A stretch of 64,000 nucleotides of DNA from Bacteroides clarus YIT 12056 (GTDB taxonomy: Bacteria > Bacteroidota > Bacteroidia > Bacteroidales > Bacteroidaceae). Within the stretch, counting starts at the first letter, position 1, and each line of letters begins with the position of its first letter. The position numbers were made by a program, and so were the translations under genes. Where the stretch lies: the NCBI RefSeq assembly GCF_900129655.1, contig NZ_FQWK01000005.1:1-64000 (forward strand), written 5' to 3'. The notes under the pieces are model-generated. The model was given only the letters and a program-made list of their open reading frames with translations, ran no database searches and was not told the origin of the DNA. Below, one piece after another: positions 18,423 to 27,398 of this stretch.

Positions 18423-19607
18423 TCATTTATAAACAACTTTAAACGGAAGTACCTGAAATACCGCTCCGGCAGCATTCACCAATTCCAGTTTATATTCTAT
18501 CGCATGTCCTTCACCCGCCTCTGCCAGCTCATCAAGTACTGTTGGTGGAAGCAGCTCGTTCAGGTAGATTTCACCCCTATTCAACCGAAAAAAGCGTACC
18601 TGTTTGTCGGTATCCACCACTGCCAGCCCGGAAGGATTGTACTTACTCAATATACTGCCATAATATTCTTCACGAGCCTTTGTTTCCATACGTGCAGACT
18701 TGTAATTCAGCACGTATCCGTCGGGAGCCACAAGTTCTTTGCTCTTATCGAGTATCAGCTCTGTATAAGTAAAGTCGTAGATATCTGTTCCTGTCGGCTC
18801 CAATTCTTCATCTGTGGAAAAAAGCCAGAATCTTCTATGTTTCAATATATCGGATACGGTTATCGTAGCGCTGCTTTTCAGCAGCTTCACTTTTACGTGG
18901 TTATCATCATATGTAATACTGCATGTCCCCTCATTTAAGGCTTTGACAATATACGCTCCGTTACTTTCCAATACATCAAATTCAAACTCTTTGCCATTGA
19001 CAAATACATTTTCTTCGGTTACCGAAATTACCAAATCTTTCAAGTTCGATAAATCTACCGGATAAGACTCCCGGCACTCTGCCAACTCTTGTTCCGTCAT
19101 TCTCTTGTAAGTGACATATCCGTAAACCTTGATTCCATCTGCACGTACACCCAGATACTCCACAGCTTTCAGTAAACCCTTGTCCACAGACAATATCTGC
19201 CATATCATGTGCTGATTATTAACAACCACGCGATTCGCATCGATATACTTATATGCGGAAGTTCTGAATCCGTTGACAGGATAGGCGTCCACATGCATGA
19301 AAGTCTTAAGCGAGGCCGCACTCTCGAAATAATAATAAGAAGGGCCTGCCCCGTCCAAACCGGCATAGTATTCCTCTTTCAGGCATTCGCCATTTTCCTT
19401 TATTTCATGAGTACTTACATGCTTCCAACCGTAACCTACCACAGTTTCCTCAAAACTCTCTTGGGAAATGGCGCTTACGGACGGGTAATAGCATGTCCCG
19501 TCTTCACCGAACTTAAATACAGGATATTCATTATCGTCCCCACAGGATGAACAGACAACCAGCCCCAAAAGTATCCCCAATACTCTCCAAATCCTAACGT
19601 TCGCCAT
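18423..19607 (-). CDS. Hypothetical lipoprotein
   Basis: A 394-residue protein with an N-terminal signal (WRVLGILLGLVVCSSC) ending at a lipobox cysteine near residue 22, followed by GDDNE. The acidic residues right after Cys resemble the lipoprotein export signal that sends Bacteroides lipoproteins to the cell surface. The mature part looks beta-rich, and no domain was recognised. It lies 49 bp downstream of ruvB and 58 bp upstream of the flippase gene, in the same direction. Confidence 0.75.
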   Translation of the reverse strand: MANVRIWRVLGILLGLVVCSSCGDDNEYPVFKFGEDGTCYYPSVSAISQESFEETVVGYGWKHVSTHEIKENGECLKEEYYAGLDGAGPSYYYFESAASLKTFMHVDAYPVNGFRTSAYKYIDANRVVVNNQHMIWQILSVDKGLLKAVEYLGVRADGIKVYGYVTYKRMTEQELAECRESYPVDLSNLKDLVISVTEENVFVNGKEFEFDVLESNGAYIVKALNEGTCSITYDDNHVKVKLLKSSATITVSDILKHRRFWLFSTDEELEPTGTDIYDFTYTELILDKSKELVAPDGYVLNYKSARMETKAREEYYGSILSKYNPSGLAVVDTDKQVRFFRLNRGEIYLNELLPPTVLDELAEAGEGHAIEYKLELVNAAGAVFQVLPFKVVYK

Positions 19608-19656
19608 ATATAATATATCAATTACCTAAGAAACGTAAATATCTTAGCTTTCTTTC

Positions 19657-20691
19657 TCACTCATTATCAAATAACGTCTTTTGGCTGCTGTAAAGGCTGC
19701 GCCCCAAATGTTTATAGGCCAGTTCCGTTACTTCACGGCCACGAGGAGTACGCTTCAGGAAACCTTCCTTTATCAGGAACGGTTCATAAACCTCTTCGAT
19801 GGTGCCTGCATCTTCACCCAAAGCCGTAGCAATAGTCGTCAGGCCTACCGGACCGCCTTTGAATTTATCGATAATCGTACAAAGTATCTTATTGTCTATC
19901 TCATCCAAACCGTACTTGTCAATGTTGAGCGCCTCGAGCGCAAAATTAGCGATTTCCGTATCGATACTGCCCGAACCTTTCACTTGCGCAAAGTCTCTTA
20001 CACGACGCAGCAAAGCATTGGCAATACGCGGCGTACCCCGGCTTCGGCCTGCGATTTCCGAAGCAGCCCTTGTGGAGCAGGGTACGTCCAATATGTTTGC
20101 CGAACGGCGGATGATGCCGCCCAACACATCATCGTCATAATATTCCAAATGAAGATTGATACCGAAACGGGCACGTAGCGGAGCTGTCAGCAAACCGCTA
20201 CGAGTGGTAGCGCCCACCAAAGTAAACGGATTCAAATCAATCTGTATGCTTCGTGCCGACGGACCTTTATCTATCATGATATCAATACGGTAATCTTCCA
20301 TAGCCGAGTACAGATACTCTTCCACTACGGGGCTCAGCCGATGTATTTCATCAATGAAAAGCACATCGTTCGGTTCCAGACTGGTGAGGACACCCGCCAA
20401 ATCGCCCGGCTTGTCGAGTACCGGACCGGAAGTAATCTTGAAACCCACCCCCAATTCGTTGGCTATAATGTTGGAAAGCGTAGTTTTTCCCAATCCGGGA
20501 GGGCCATGCAGCAATACATGATCCAAGGCTTCTCCTCTGAGACGGGCGGCCTTCACGAAAATACGCAAATTATCAACGACCTTATCCTGTCCGCTGAAAT
20601 CCTCAAAGTTCAGAGGGCGGAGAGCATTCTCAAAGTCACGCTCTTTGCTGGTCAGCTGATGCTCGCGTATGTTAAAATCTTCTTGTTCCAT
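19657..20691 (-). CDS. ruvB: Holliday junction branch migration helicase RuvB
   Basis: A 344-residue AAA+ ATPase of normal length. Walker [11 protein letters not shown] is near residue 64 and Walker [11 protein letters not shown] near residue 114. Sensor region [18 protein letters not shown] and the C-terminal winged helix ([11 protein letters not shown]) are all present. With RuvA it drives branch migration of Holliday junctions. It heads a minus-strand run, and a -7 box lies at 20714-20721. Confidence 0.97.
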   Translation of the reverse strand: MEQEDFNIREHQLTSKERDFENALRPLNFEDFSGQDKVVDNLRIFVKAARLRGEALDHVLLHGPPGLGKTTLSNIIANELGVGFKITSGPVLDKPGDLAGVLTSLEPNDVLFIDEIHRLSPVVEEYLYSAMEDYRIDIMIDKGPSARSIQIDLNPFTLVGATTRSGLLTAPLRARFGINLHLEYYDDDVLGGIIRRSANILDVPCSTRAASEIAGRSRGTPRIANALLRRVRDFAQVKGSGSIDTEIANFALEALNIDKYGLDEIDNKILCTIIDKFKGGPVGLTTIATALGEDAGTIEEVYEPFLIKEGFLKRTPRGREVTELAYKHLGRSLYSSQKTLFDNE

Positions 20692-20713
20692 TCAAAATCA
20701 GTATATATAGCGA

Positions 20714-20721
20714 CAAAGATA
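20714..20721 (-). promoter_or_regulatory. -7 box TATCTTTG of ruvB
   Basis: TAnnTTTG match on the minus strand 22 bp before the ruvB ATG, inside the 40-bp gap to alkD. Confidence 0.55.
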
Positions 20722-20731
20722 AAGAAATCTT

Positions 20732-21499
20732 TCAACGTTTCATAAACTCCTTCCTTTCTTCTTCCGGGAATTTCTCTATGGCATAGCGCAACATCGTACG
20801 TGGCATCACCTTACAATGTTTCTCGAGAAACTGCACCAGCAAGTCCTTATCTCTCTTTCCCATTTCACGCAGCATCCAACCTACCGCTTTCCGCATCAAA
20901 TCGTGCGAATGATGCAGCAACCGCTCCGAAAGGGCCAGAATATCGGCGAAATCACCGTTCTTGATAAGCGTGTAAGTAGAAACCACCGCAATACGTTGCT
21001 CCCAAAGCAATCCACTGTCCGCCAAGCGATAAAGGTCTTCTCGGGATTTATCTTTCAGATATTCCCCCACAATGCCCGGGGCAGACAAGTCTACCAAATC
21101 CCAATTATTGATACGGTCCGTCTGCGACAGATAGAAATCATAAATAAGTTTTCTGTCCTTGTCATCGCCTTTCCTGAAGCGCTCTACCAACATCAGCAAA
21201 GCGCAAAGCCGACACTCGTGCCACTGACTTTGCAACAGCTCCGCCATCACATCAAAAGGAGCGTCCTTGTATTGTTTTGCCACCGTACGGGTATTCGGAA
21301 CCACTACACCCAGAAATTTATCCCCCTCACCGTACTGCCCCTTTCCCGTCTTAAAAAAACGGGGAAGATATTCTCTTTTCACCGGATCGGCATACGCCTC
21401 CAATTCTCTCCGGATATCTGCAACAGTAACCGCTACTTCTTCCGTTGAAATCGGATTATTTTGCAATGCATCTTCCGATAGGATTTTCCTTTTTCTCAT
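20732..21499 (-). CDS. AlkD-family DNA alkylation repair protein
   Basis: A 255-residue helical-repeat protein of the AlkD/DUF DNA-alkylation-repair family. Family features are visible: GVVVPNTRTVAKQYK near residue 70, NNWDLVDLSAPGIVGEYL near residue 145 and HDLMRKAVGWMLREMG near residue 210. AlkD glycosylases remove bulky or positively charged alkylated bases without base flipping. It lies upstream of ruvB on the same strand and is divergent from the M28 peptidase. Confidence 0.88.
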   Translation of the reverse strand: MRKRKILSEDALQNNPISTEEVAVTVADIRRELEAYADPVKREYLPRFFKTGKGQYGEGDKFLGVVVPNTRTVAKQYKDAPFDVMAELLQSQWHECRLCALLMLVERFRKGDDKDRKLIYDFYLSQTDRINNWDLVDLSAPGIVGEYLKDKSREDLYRLADSGLLWEQRIAVVSTYTLIKNGDFADILALSERLLHHSHDLMRKAVGWMLREMGKRDKDLLVQFLEKHCKVMPRTMLRYAIEKFPEEERKEFMKR

Positions 21500-21556
21500 T
21501 ACTCTACCTTTGATTTACATGTACTTGAATTGCTTTGCCAACGGACAAAAATACGA

Positions 21557-21564
21557 CAAATCTA
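21557..21564 (-). promoter_or_regulatory. -7 box TAGATTTG of the alkD-like gene
   Basis: TAnnTTTG match on the minus strand, 57 bp before the ATG at 21499 and back-to-back with the plus-strand box at 21588-21595. Confidence 0.45.
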
Positions 21565-21587
21565 TAGAAACTATGAAAAGTTATCTT

Positions 21588-21595
21588 TAATTTTG
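21588..21595 (+). promoter_or_regulatory. -7 box TAATTTTG of the M28 peptidase gene
   Basis: TAnnTTTG match 35 bp before the ATG at 21631. Confidence 0.5.
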
Positions 21596-21630
21596 CAACA
21601 GATATGCTTAGTTATTAAAAACGGAACAAT

Positions 21631-22635
21631 ATGCATAAAGTGTCTTTAGGAACCGCCTGCCTCCTTTTTTCCATACTGTCTTTGCATGCGCAATCCCCGC
21701 TTGAAAAAGGATTGCAAAGCATCAACCGTACTTCCGCAGAAGCAATCGTGGAATTTCTGGCCGATGATGAACTGCAAGGACGTGAAGCAGGTATGCACGG
21801 TTCGCGAGTGGCGGCCCGCTATATCGTATCCCGTCTGAAACAAGACGGCATCCGCCCTTTGGATGAAAACGGCTATTACCAGTCTTTTGAGGCATGCAGC
21901 AAAGAAAGACAACAACGCGGGCGCTGGCAGGTACACCTTGACTCCGTTGCAATCCTCAAGCAAGGCACACACCGTTCGCTGAAAATGAATAATGTGCTGG
22001 CATACATTCCCGGCAGACGCAGCGATGAATATGTCATTATAGGCGCTCACTTCGACCACTTAGGTGTGGACGAAACGTTGGCTAATGACAAGATATATAA
22101 CGGTGCAGACGATAATGCCTCCGGAGTTTCCGCCGTATTACAGATAGCACATGCGTTTATCCTCAGCGGACAAAAGCCACTGAGAAACGTCATCTTCGCT
22201 TTTTGGGACGGAGAAGAAAAGGGATTACTCGGCTCAAAATATTTCGTACAGCATTGTCCGTTCCTTAAACAGGTAAAGAGTTATCTCAACTTTGACATGA
22301 TAGGACGTAACAACAAGCCTGAACAACCGCAGCATGTGGTCTACTTCTACACAGCCGCCCATCCCACTTTCGGCGATTGGCTTAAACAGGATATCGCCCG
22401 TTACAACTTGCAACTGCAGCCCGACTACCGTTCTTGGGACAATCCTGTGAGCGGAAGTGACAATGCCTCGTTCGCCCTGTCCGGCATTCCTATTATCTGG
22501 TATCATACCGACGGTCATCCCGACTATCATCAGCCATCGGACCATGCCGCATCGCTAAACTGGGAGAAAATTGTAGAAATAACCAAGGCATCCTTCCTCA
22601 ATGCATGGAATCTTGCCAACGAAAGTAACTATTAA
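21631..22635 (+). CDS. Secreted M28 family zinc aminopeptidase
   Basis: A 334-residue protein with a signal peptide (LGTACLLFSILSLHAQ). All five ligands of the M28 co-catalytic zinc pair are visible: His in GAHFDHLG, Asp in GADDNASG, Glu in DGEEKG, Asp in NFDMIGRN and His in QPSDHAAS. The family trims N-terminal residues from peptides. The protein is expected in the periplasm. The SpmAB-like gene follows after 26 bp. Confidence 0.92.
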   Translation: MHKVSLGTACLLFSILSLHAQSPLEKGLQSINRTSAEAIVEFLADDELQGREAGMHGSRVAARYIVSRLKQDGIRPLDENGYYQSFEACSKERQQRGRWQVHLDSVAILKQGTHRSLKMNNVLAYIPGRRSDEYVIIGAHFDHLGVDETLANDKIYNGADDNASGVSAVLQIAHAFILSGQKPLRNVIFAFWDGEEKGLLGSKYFVQHCPFLKQVKSYLNFDMIGRNNKPEQPQHVVYFYTAAHPTFGDWLKQDIARYNLQLQPDYRSWDNPVSGSDNASFALSGIPIIWYHTDGHPDYHQPSDHAASLNWEKIVEITKASFLNAWNLANESNY

Positions 22636-22661
22636 CATTTAAGAAAAAAGGGTAAGGACAC

Positions 22662-23894
22662 ATGGTTTTAAATTACATCTGGGTAGCATTTTTCGTAGTC
22701 GCTTTCATTGTAGCACTCTGCAAGCTCCTGTTCATGGGAGATACGGATATATTTACGGAACTTGTCAACTCTACATTCGACTCCTCCAAGACAGCATTCG
22801 AAATATCGTTAGGACTGACCGGTATTCTGTCCTTATGGCTGGGTATCATGAAAATCGGTGAAAACAGCGGTATGATAAACGCGCTTTCACGCTGGTTGAG
22901 CCCTGTGTTCTGCCGTCTTTTTCCGGAAATACCCAAAGGGCACCCTGCCATGGGTTCTATCTTCATGAATCTTTCCGCCAACATGCTGGGATTGGACAAC
23001 GCCGCCACTCCCATGGGATTGAAAGCCATGAAAGAACTTCAAGAACTGAATCCGAAGAAAGACACCGCTACCAACCCGATGATTATGTTTCTTGTAATGA
23101 ACACGTCCGGACTGATACTGATACCCGTCAGCATCATGATGTACCGCTCGCAAATGGGCGCCGCACAGCCTACGGACATTTTCATTCCCACACTGATTAC
23201 GACCGCTATCTCTACTATTGTCGGTGTAGCCGCCGTCAGCATTGCACAACGGATAAACCTACTGAACAAACCTATTCTTATTCTGATCGGTTGCATCAGT
23301 CTGTTCTTTTCCGGACTTATTTACTTATTTACCCAAATAAGCCGCGAAGAAATGGGGATTTACTCCACGCTGGTTGCCAACATCATACTCTTTTCCATCA
23401 TCCTTCTTTTTATCTTGTGGGGATTATGGAAGAAGATTAATGTGTACGACGCTTTTATAGAAGGAGCCAAAGAAGGATTTACAACCGCCATACGTATCAT
23501 CCCCTATCTGGTAGCTTTCCTCGTTGGAATCGCCGTTTTCCGTACTTCGGGGGCAATGGATATAATAGTAAACGGCATCGGTTACGTCGTCGGATTATTC
23601 GGAGCGGATACCAGCTTTGTAGGTGCGCTGCCTACCGCATTGATGAAATCATTAAGCGGCAGCGGAGCCAACGGATTGATGATCGACACAATGAAACAAT
23701 ACGGCGCCGATTCTTTTGTCGGCCGTATGAGTTGCGTGGCACGCGGCGCTTCGGATACTACTTTCTACATCCTTGCCGTTTATTTCGGCAGTGTAGGTAT
23801 CACAAAAACCCGTAATGCTGTTACCTGCGGCCTGATAGCGGACTTTTCCGGTATCATTGCCGCTATTATCATCAGTTATATGTTCTTCTTTTAA
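22662..23894 (+). CDS. Nucleoside recognition domain (SpmA-SpmB fusion-like) membrane protein
   Basis: A 410-residue multi-pass protein. The first half matches SpmA (SANMLGLDNAATPMGLKAM) and the second half SpmB (GALPTALMKSLSGSGANGLM), which are separate genes in spore formers. Each half carries a Gate / nucleoside-recognition domain. Bacteroides do not sporulate, so the spore-maturation name only reflects homology. The actual role, perhaps transport, is unknown. Confidence 0.88.
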   Translation: MVLNYIWVAFFVVAFIVALCKLLFMGDTDIFTELVNSTFDSSKTAFEISLGLTGILSLWLGIMKIGENSGMINALSRWLSPVFCRLFPEIPKGHPAMGSIFMNLSANMLGLDNAATPMGLKAMKELQELNPKKDTATNPMIMFLVMNTSGLILIPVSIMMYRSQMGAAQPTDIFIPTLITTAISTIVGVAAVSIAQRINLLNKPILILIGCISLFFSGLIYLFTQISREEMGIYSTLVANIILFSIILLFILWGLWKKINVYDAFIEGAKEGFTTAIRIIPYLVAFLVGIAVFRTSGAMDIIVNGIGYVVGLFGADTSFVGALPTALMKSLSGSGANGLMIDTMKQYGADSFVGRMSCVARGASDTTFYILAVYFGSVGITKTRNAVTCGLIADFSGIIAAIIISYMFFF

Positions 23895-23971
23895 AAACAG
23901 GAAATTGAAAAGGGGCACAAAGATACAGGGAAGAAAATTGAAAAAAGCGAAGGAGTTTTTCCGTATCTCGA

Positions 23972-23979
23972 TATCTTTG
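23972..23979 (+). promoter_or_regulatory. -7 box TATCTTTG of ybeY
   Basis: TAnnTTTG match 34 bp before the ybeY ATG. Confidence 0.55.
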
Positions 23980-24013
23980 CAGTTCTGTATTCAATATAAA
24001 TAAATGCAACAAT

Positions 24014-24427
24014 ATGATAAGTTATCAGACAGACGGTGTTGAAATGCCCGCAATCAAGAAACGTGAAACTACGGAATGGATTAAAGCCGTGGCCGCCACT
24101 TATGAAAAAAGAGTCGGTGAAATCGCCTATATCTTCTGCTCGGACGAGAAAATCCTTGAAGTAAACCGCCGGTATCTCCAACACGATTATTACACGGACA
24201 TCATCACCTTTGACTATTGCGAAGGTAATCGCCTGAGCGGTGATCTTTTTATCAGCCTCGACACGGTACGTACCAATGCCGAACAGTTTGCCGGTAATGA
24301 TTATGAACGGGAACTATATCGTGTCATCATTCACGGCATCCTGCACCTATGCGGCATCAATGATAAAGGTCCGGGAGAGCGGGAGATTATGGAAGCAGCC
24401 GAAAACAAAGCGCTCGCTATGCGATAA
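24014..24427 (+). CDS. ybeY: Endoribonuclease YbeY (rRNA maturation factor)
   Basis: A 137-residue protein with the UPF0054 motif HGILHLCGINDKGPGE near residue 100. The first two histidines ligate zinc; the third metal-ligand position of the usual H-G-x-L-H-L-x-G-x-D-H pattern reads Lys here, as in other Bacteroidetes members I recall. YbeY takes part in 16S rRNA 3' end processing and ribosome quality control. Length is typical of the short Bacteroidetes form. Confidence 0.92.
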   Translation: MISYQTDGVEMPAIKKRETTEWIKAVAATYEKRVGEIAYIFCSDEKILEVNRRYLQHDYYTDIITFDYCEGNRLSGDLFISLDTVRTNAEQFAGNDYERELYRVIIHGILHLCGINDKGPGEREIMEAAENKALAMR

Positions 24428-24841
24428 AGGATAAGAAGCAAAACATAACATATTATTAATCAATATATTAAACCTAATACAAATAATATATTTCTAACAC
24501 CTTTCGAGTAAAAAGTATTAGAAATACAACCAGTATATTAGCATTAATAAGTAAAAATGCACTACTATCTTACAAAAAGCTCCATACTTCCTTAATATTA
24601 CATCCAAAATAAACATAATACCCCTTCTTTCAATTCATTGTTTTATCCTATACATAATCCTCCTTTATTATATTCTTTAGAAGGAAGAGAGGTTCTATAA
24701 GCTGCGAGTCTGCATTACACACAAGGAATACGGAAGGTTTCAAAGGAAGTATTTCCTAAGAATTCACAAGGAAAAGAGGGAAATTGCGGCTATAAAATAA
24801 CTTTTTAGTACCTTTGCAAGGTTTTAAAAGAGATTGAACGA
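24428..24841. other. AT-rich intergenic region before mnmG, no gene seen
   Basis: A 414-bp stretch with no convincing coding frame. It contains one weak hairpin (TTTCTAACAC 24491-24500 with GTATTAGAAA 24515-24524, one mismatch) and, at its right end, the mnmG promoter. The high AT content and length stand out against the short gaps around it, but I see no riboswitch or tRNA. Confidence 0.6.
24809..24816 (+). promoter_or_regulatory. -7 box TACCTTTG of mnmG
   Basis: TAnnTTTG match 25 bp before the mnmG ATG. A TTG at 24784-24786 is a possible -33, with a 22-bp spacer. Confidence 0.55.
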
Positions 24842-26716
24842 ATGGAGTTTAAGTATGACGTTATTGTAATCGGCGCCGGGCATGCCGGCTGTGAAGCCGC
24901 TGCCGCTGCCGCAAATCTGGGCTCAAAGACCTGTCTTATCACAATGGACATGAATAAGATAGGTCAAATGAGTTGTAACCCTGCCGTCGGCGGCATTGCC
25001 AAAGGACAGATTGTACGCGAAATAGACGCTTTAGGCGGATATATGGGATTGGTTACCGATAAAACAGCTATCCAGTTCCGCATATTAAACCGTTCCAAAG
25101 GCCCTGCCATGTGGAGCCCGCGTGCTCAATGCGACCGTAACAAATTCATTTGGGCATGGCGTGAAATCCTGGAGAATACTCCCAACCTGCACATCTGGCA
25201 AGACACCATATGCGAAATTCTCGTTGAAAACGGTGAGGTAGTTGGGCTCACCACCCTTTGGGGAGTAACTTTCCGCTCCAAATGCGTTGTACTGACTGCC
25301 GGAACTTTCCTGAACGGATTGATGCACGTAGGACACACCATGCTTCCGGGTGGGCGTATGGCAGAACCCGCATCATATCAACTGACCGAATCCATCGCCC
25401 GACATGGCATCACATACGGACGAATGAAAACGGGAACTCCCGTACGCATCGACGGACGGAGCGTACACTACGAAGATATGGACATTCAAGACGGGGAAAA
25501 CGACTTCCACAAGTTCTCCTTTATGAACAACGGCGTACGCCATTTGAAGCAACTCCCATGCTGGACTTGTTTTACCAACGAGGAAGCGCATCGTATCCTT
25601 CGTGAAGGATTGCCGGACTCTCCCCTTTTCAACGGACAGATTCAAAGTATAGGCCCCCGTTATTGCCCCAGCATAGAAACCAAAATCGTAACCTTCCCCG
25701 ACAAAGAACAGCACCAGCTTTTCCTGGAACCGGAAGGTGAAACGACACAGGAACTTTACCTGAACGGCTTTTCTTCTTCCTTGCCGATGAACATACAGAT
25801 TGAAGCGCTGAAAAAGATTCCCGCATTCCGCGATCTCGTTATTTACCGTCCCGGCTACGCCATAGAATATGACTTCTTCGACCCTACACAACTAAAACAC
25901 ACGTTGGAAACGAAGAAAATCAAAAACCTTTTCTTTGCCGGACAAGTAAACGGAACGACCGGTTATGAAGAAGCAGCCGGACAAGGAATCATTGCGGGTA
26001 TCAACGCACATATCAACTGTCATGGCGGCGAACCTTTTACACTTGCACGCGACGAAGCATATATAGGCGTATTAATCGACGATTTGGTAACCAAAGGCGT
26101 TGATGAACCTTACCGCATGTTTACTTCACGTGCGGAATATCGCATCCTTCTCCGTATGGATGATGCCGATATGAGACTTACCGAAAGAGCCTGGAAACTG
26201 GGGCTTGCCCAAAAAGACCGCTACGAATTATTAAGAAGTAAACGTGAAGCCGTTACAAACATTATAGAGTTTACCCGGAATTATTCGATGAAACCGACAC
26301 TAATAAACCCGGTATTGGAACAACTCGGTACTACTCCACTCCGTCAGGGATGCAAATTGATAGACCTAATAAATCGTCCGCAAGTAACTTTGGAAAATAT
26401 GGCAGAGCATGTCAGCGCTTTCCGTCGGGAACTGGATAAAATTACGGACAGAAAAGATGAAATTATCGAAGCGGCAGAAATACTTATAAAGTACGAGGGC
26501 TACATCGGACGTGAACGAATCATAGCAGATAAGCTGGCACGATTGGAAAGTATAAAAATTAAAGGGAAGTTTGATTATAATTCCATTCAATCCCTTTCTA
26601 CCGAAGCCCGACAGAAGTTAGTTAAGATCGACCCGGAGACAATAGCCCAAGCAAGCCGAATTCCGGGAGTATCGCCGAGTGACATCAACGTATTACTGGT
26701 ACTTTGCGGGAGATAA
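24842..26716 (+). CDS. mnmG: tRNA uridine-5-carboxymethylaminomethyl modification enzyme MnmG (GidA)
   Basis: A 624-residue FAD enzyme of full family length. The dinucleotide-binding motif VIGAGHAGCEAAAAAANLG is at the N-terminus, followed by SCNPAVGGIAKGQIVREIDALGG. The second signature GYEEAAGQGIIAGINAH is near residue 380. With MnmE it installs the cmnm5 group on U34 of certain tRNAs. A parS-like sequence lies just after its stop codon. Confidence 0.97.
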   Translation: MEFKYDVIVIGAGHAGCEAAAAAANLGSKTCLITMDMNKIGQMSCNPAVGGIAKGQIVREIDALGGYMGLVTDKTAIQFRILNRSKGPAMWSPRAQCDRNKFIWAWREILENTPNLHIWQDTICEILVENGEVVGLTTLWGVTFRSKCVVLTAGTFLNGLMHVGHTMLPGGRMAEPASYQLTESIARHGITYGRMKTGTPVRIDGRSVHYEDMDIQDGENDFHKFSFMNNGVRHLKQLPCWTCFTNEEAHRILREGLPDSPLFNGQIQSIGPRYCPSIETKIVTFPDKEQHQLFLEPEGETTQELYLNGFSSSLPMNIQIEALKKIPAFRDLVIYRPGYAIEYDFFDPTQLKHTLETKKIKNLFFAGQVNGTTGYEEAAGQGIIAGINAHINCHGGEPFTLARDEAYIGVLIDDLVTKGVDEPYRMFTSRAEYRILLRMDDADMRLTERAWKLGLAQKDRYELLRSKREAVTNIIEFTRNYSMKPTLINPVLEQLGTTPLRQGCKLIDLINRPQVTLENMAEHVSAFRRELDKITDRKDEIIEAAEILIKYEGYIGRERIIADKLARLESIKIKGKFDYNSIQSLSTEARQKLVKIDPETIAQASRIPGVSPSDINVLLVLCGR

Positions 26717-26723
26717 GCGCTAA

Positions 26724-26739
26724 CGTTCCACGTGAAACA
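26724..26739. promoter_or_regulatory. parS-like palindrome
   Basis: Matches the ParB/Spo0J-binding consensus TGTTTCACGTGAAACA at 14 of 16 positions, with the core CACGTG intact; one of the two mismatches falls at a position that tolerates any base in B. subtilis parS. It is intergenic, between mnmG and apt. Confidence 0.55.
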
Positions 26740-26772
26740 AAGAATTCAATAAACGTATTAAATAAATTGATT

Positions 26773-27297
26773 ATGAGCAAAGAAACACTTGCCAAGAACA
26801 TTCGGGAAATTCCTGACTTTCCAATCCCCGGAATTTTATTCTACGACGTAACTACACTGTTTAAAAACCCGTCTGCACTGCAAGAACTTTCGGATACCTT
26901 GTATGAAATGTACAAGGATAAAGGAATAACCAAAGTAGTAGGTATAGAATCCAGAGGTTTTATCATGGGGCCCATTCTTGCTACCCGTTTAGGTGCCGGA
27001 TTCGTTCCCATGCGTAAACCCGGAAAGCTACCGGCAGAAACAATCGAGGAAAGCTACGATAAAGAATACGGCAAAGATACGGTACAGATACACAAAGATG
27101 CTATCGAACCGGATGATGTCGTATTATTGCATGACGACCTCCTGGCTACAGGTGGAACCATGGAAGCAGCCTGCAAATTGGTGAAAAAGATGAATCCTCA
27201 AAAGATATACGTAAACTTCATTATTGAATTGAAAGACTTACATGGAAAAGACTTATTCAGTAAAGATGTAAATGTAGAATCCGTATTGACTCTGTAA
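26773..27297 (+). CDS. apt: Adenine phosphoribosyltransferase
   Basis: A 174-residue type I phosphoribosyltransferase that converts adenine and PRPP to AMP (purine salvage). The PRPP-binding signature VVLLHDDLLATGGTMEAA is near residue 115. Upstream elements (GIESRGFIMG, FVPMRKPGKLP) are those of Apt. The ATG at 26773 gives the standard N-terminus MSKETLAKNIREIPDFP; an upstream frame opening at 26704 would overlap the mnmG end and the parS-like site. Confidence 0.95.
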   Translation: MSKETLAKNIREIPDFPIPGILFYDVTTLFKNPSALQELSDTLYEMYKDKGITKVVGIESRGFIMGPILATRLGAGFVPMRKPGKLPAETIEESYDKEYGKDTVQIHKDAIEPDDVVLLHDDLLATGGTMEAACKLVKKMNPQKIYVNFIIELKDLHGKDLFSKDVNVESVLTL

Positions 27298-27300
27298 AAG

Positions 27301-27384
27301 GATAGGGTGATAAAGAGGTAAAATGGCAACCACCGCGTCGCTGCATCCGCCCCCTTTATCACCTTACCACTTTATCACCTTATC
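27301..27384. repeat. Long imperfect hairpin of the GGTGATAA family between apt and uvrC
   Basis: The arm at 27301-27326 (GATAGGGTGATAAAGAGGTA...) pairs with 27359-27384, most positions matching. The right side has two further ATCACCTTA-type repeats. It is related to the hairpin at 9366-9406. It could act as the apt terminator although both neighbours point the same way. Confidence 0.6.
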
Positions 27385-27398
27385 ATCTTTTGTTATCA

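Noticed and set aside
24428..24841. Riboswitch or structured leader before mnmG
   Set aside because: Only one weak hairpin is visible, with no conserved aptamer sequence that I recognise.
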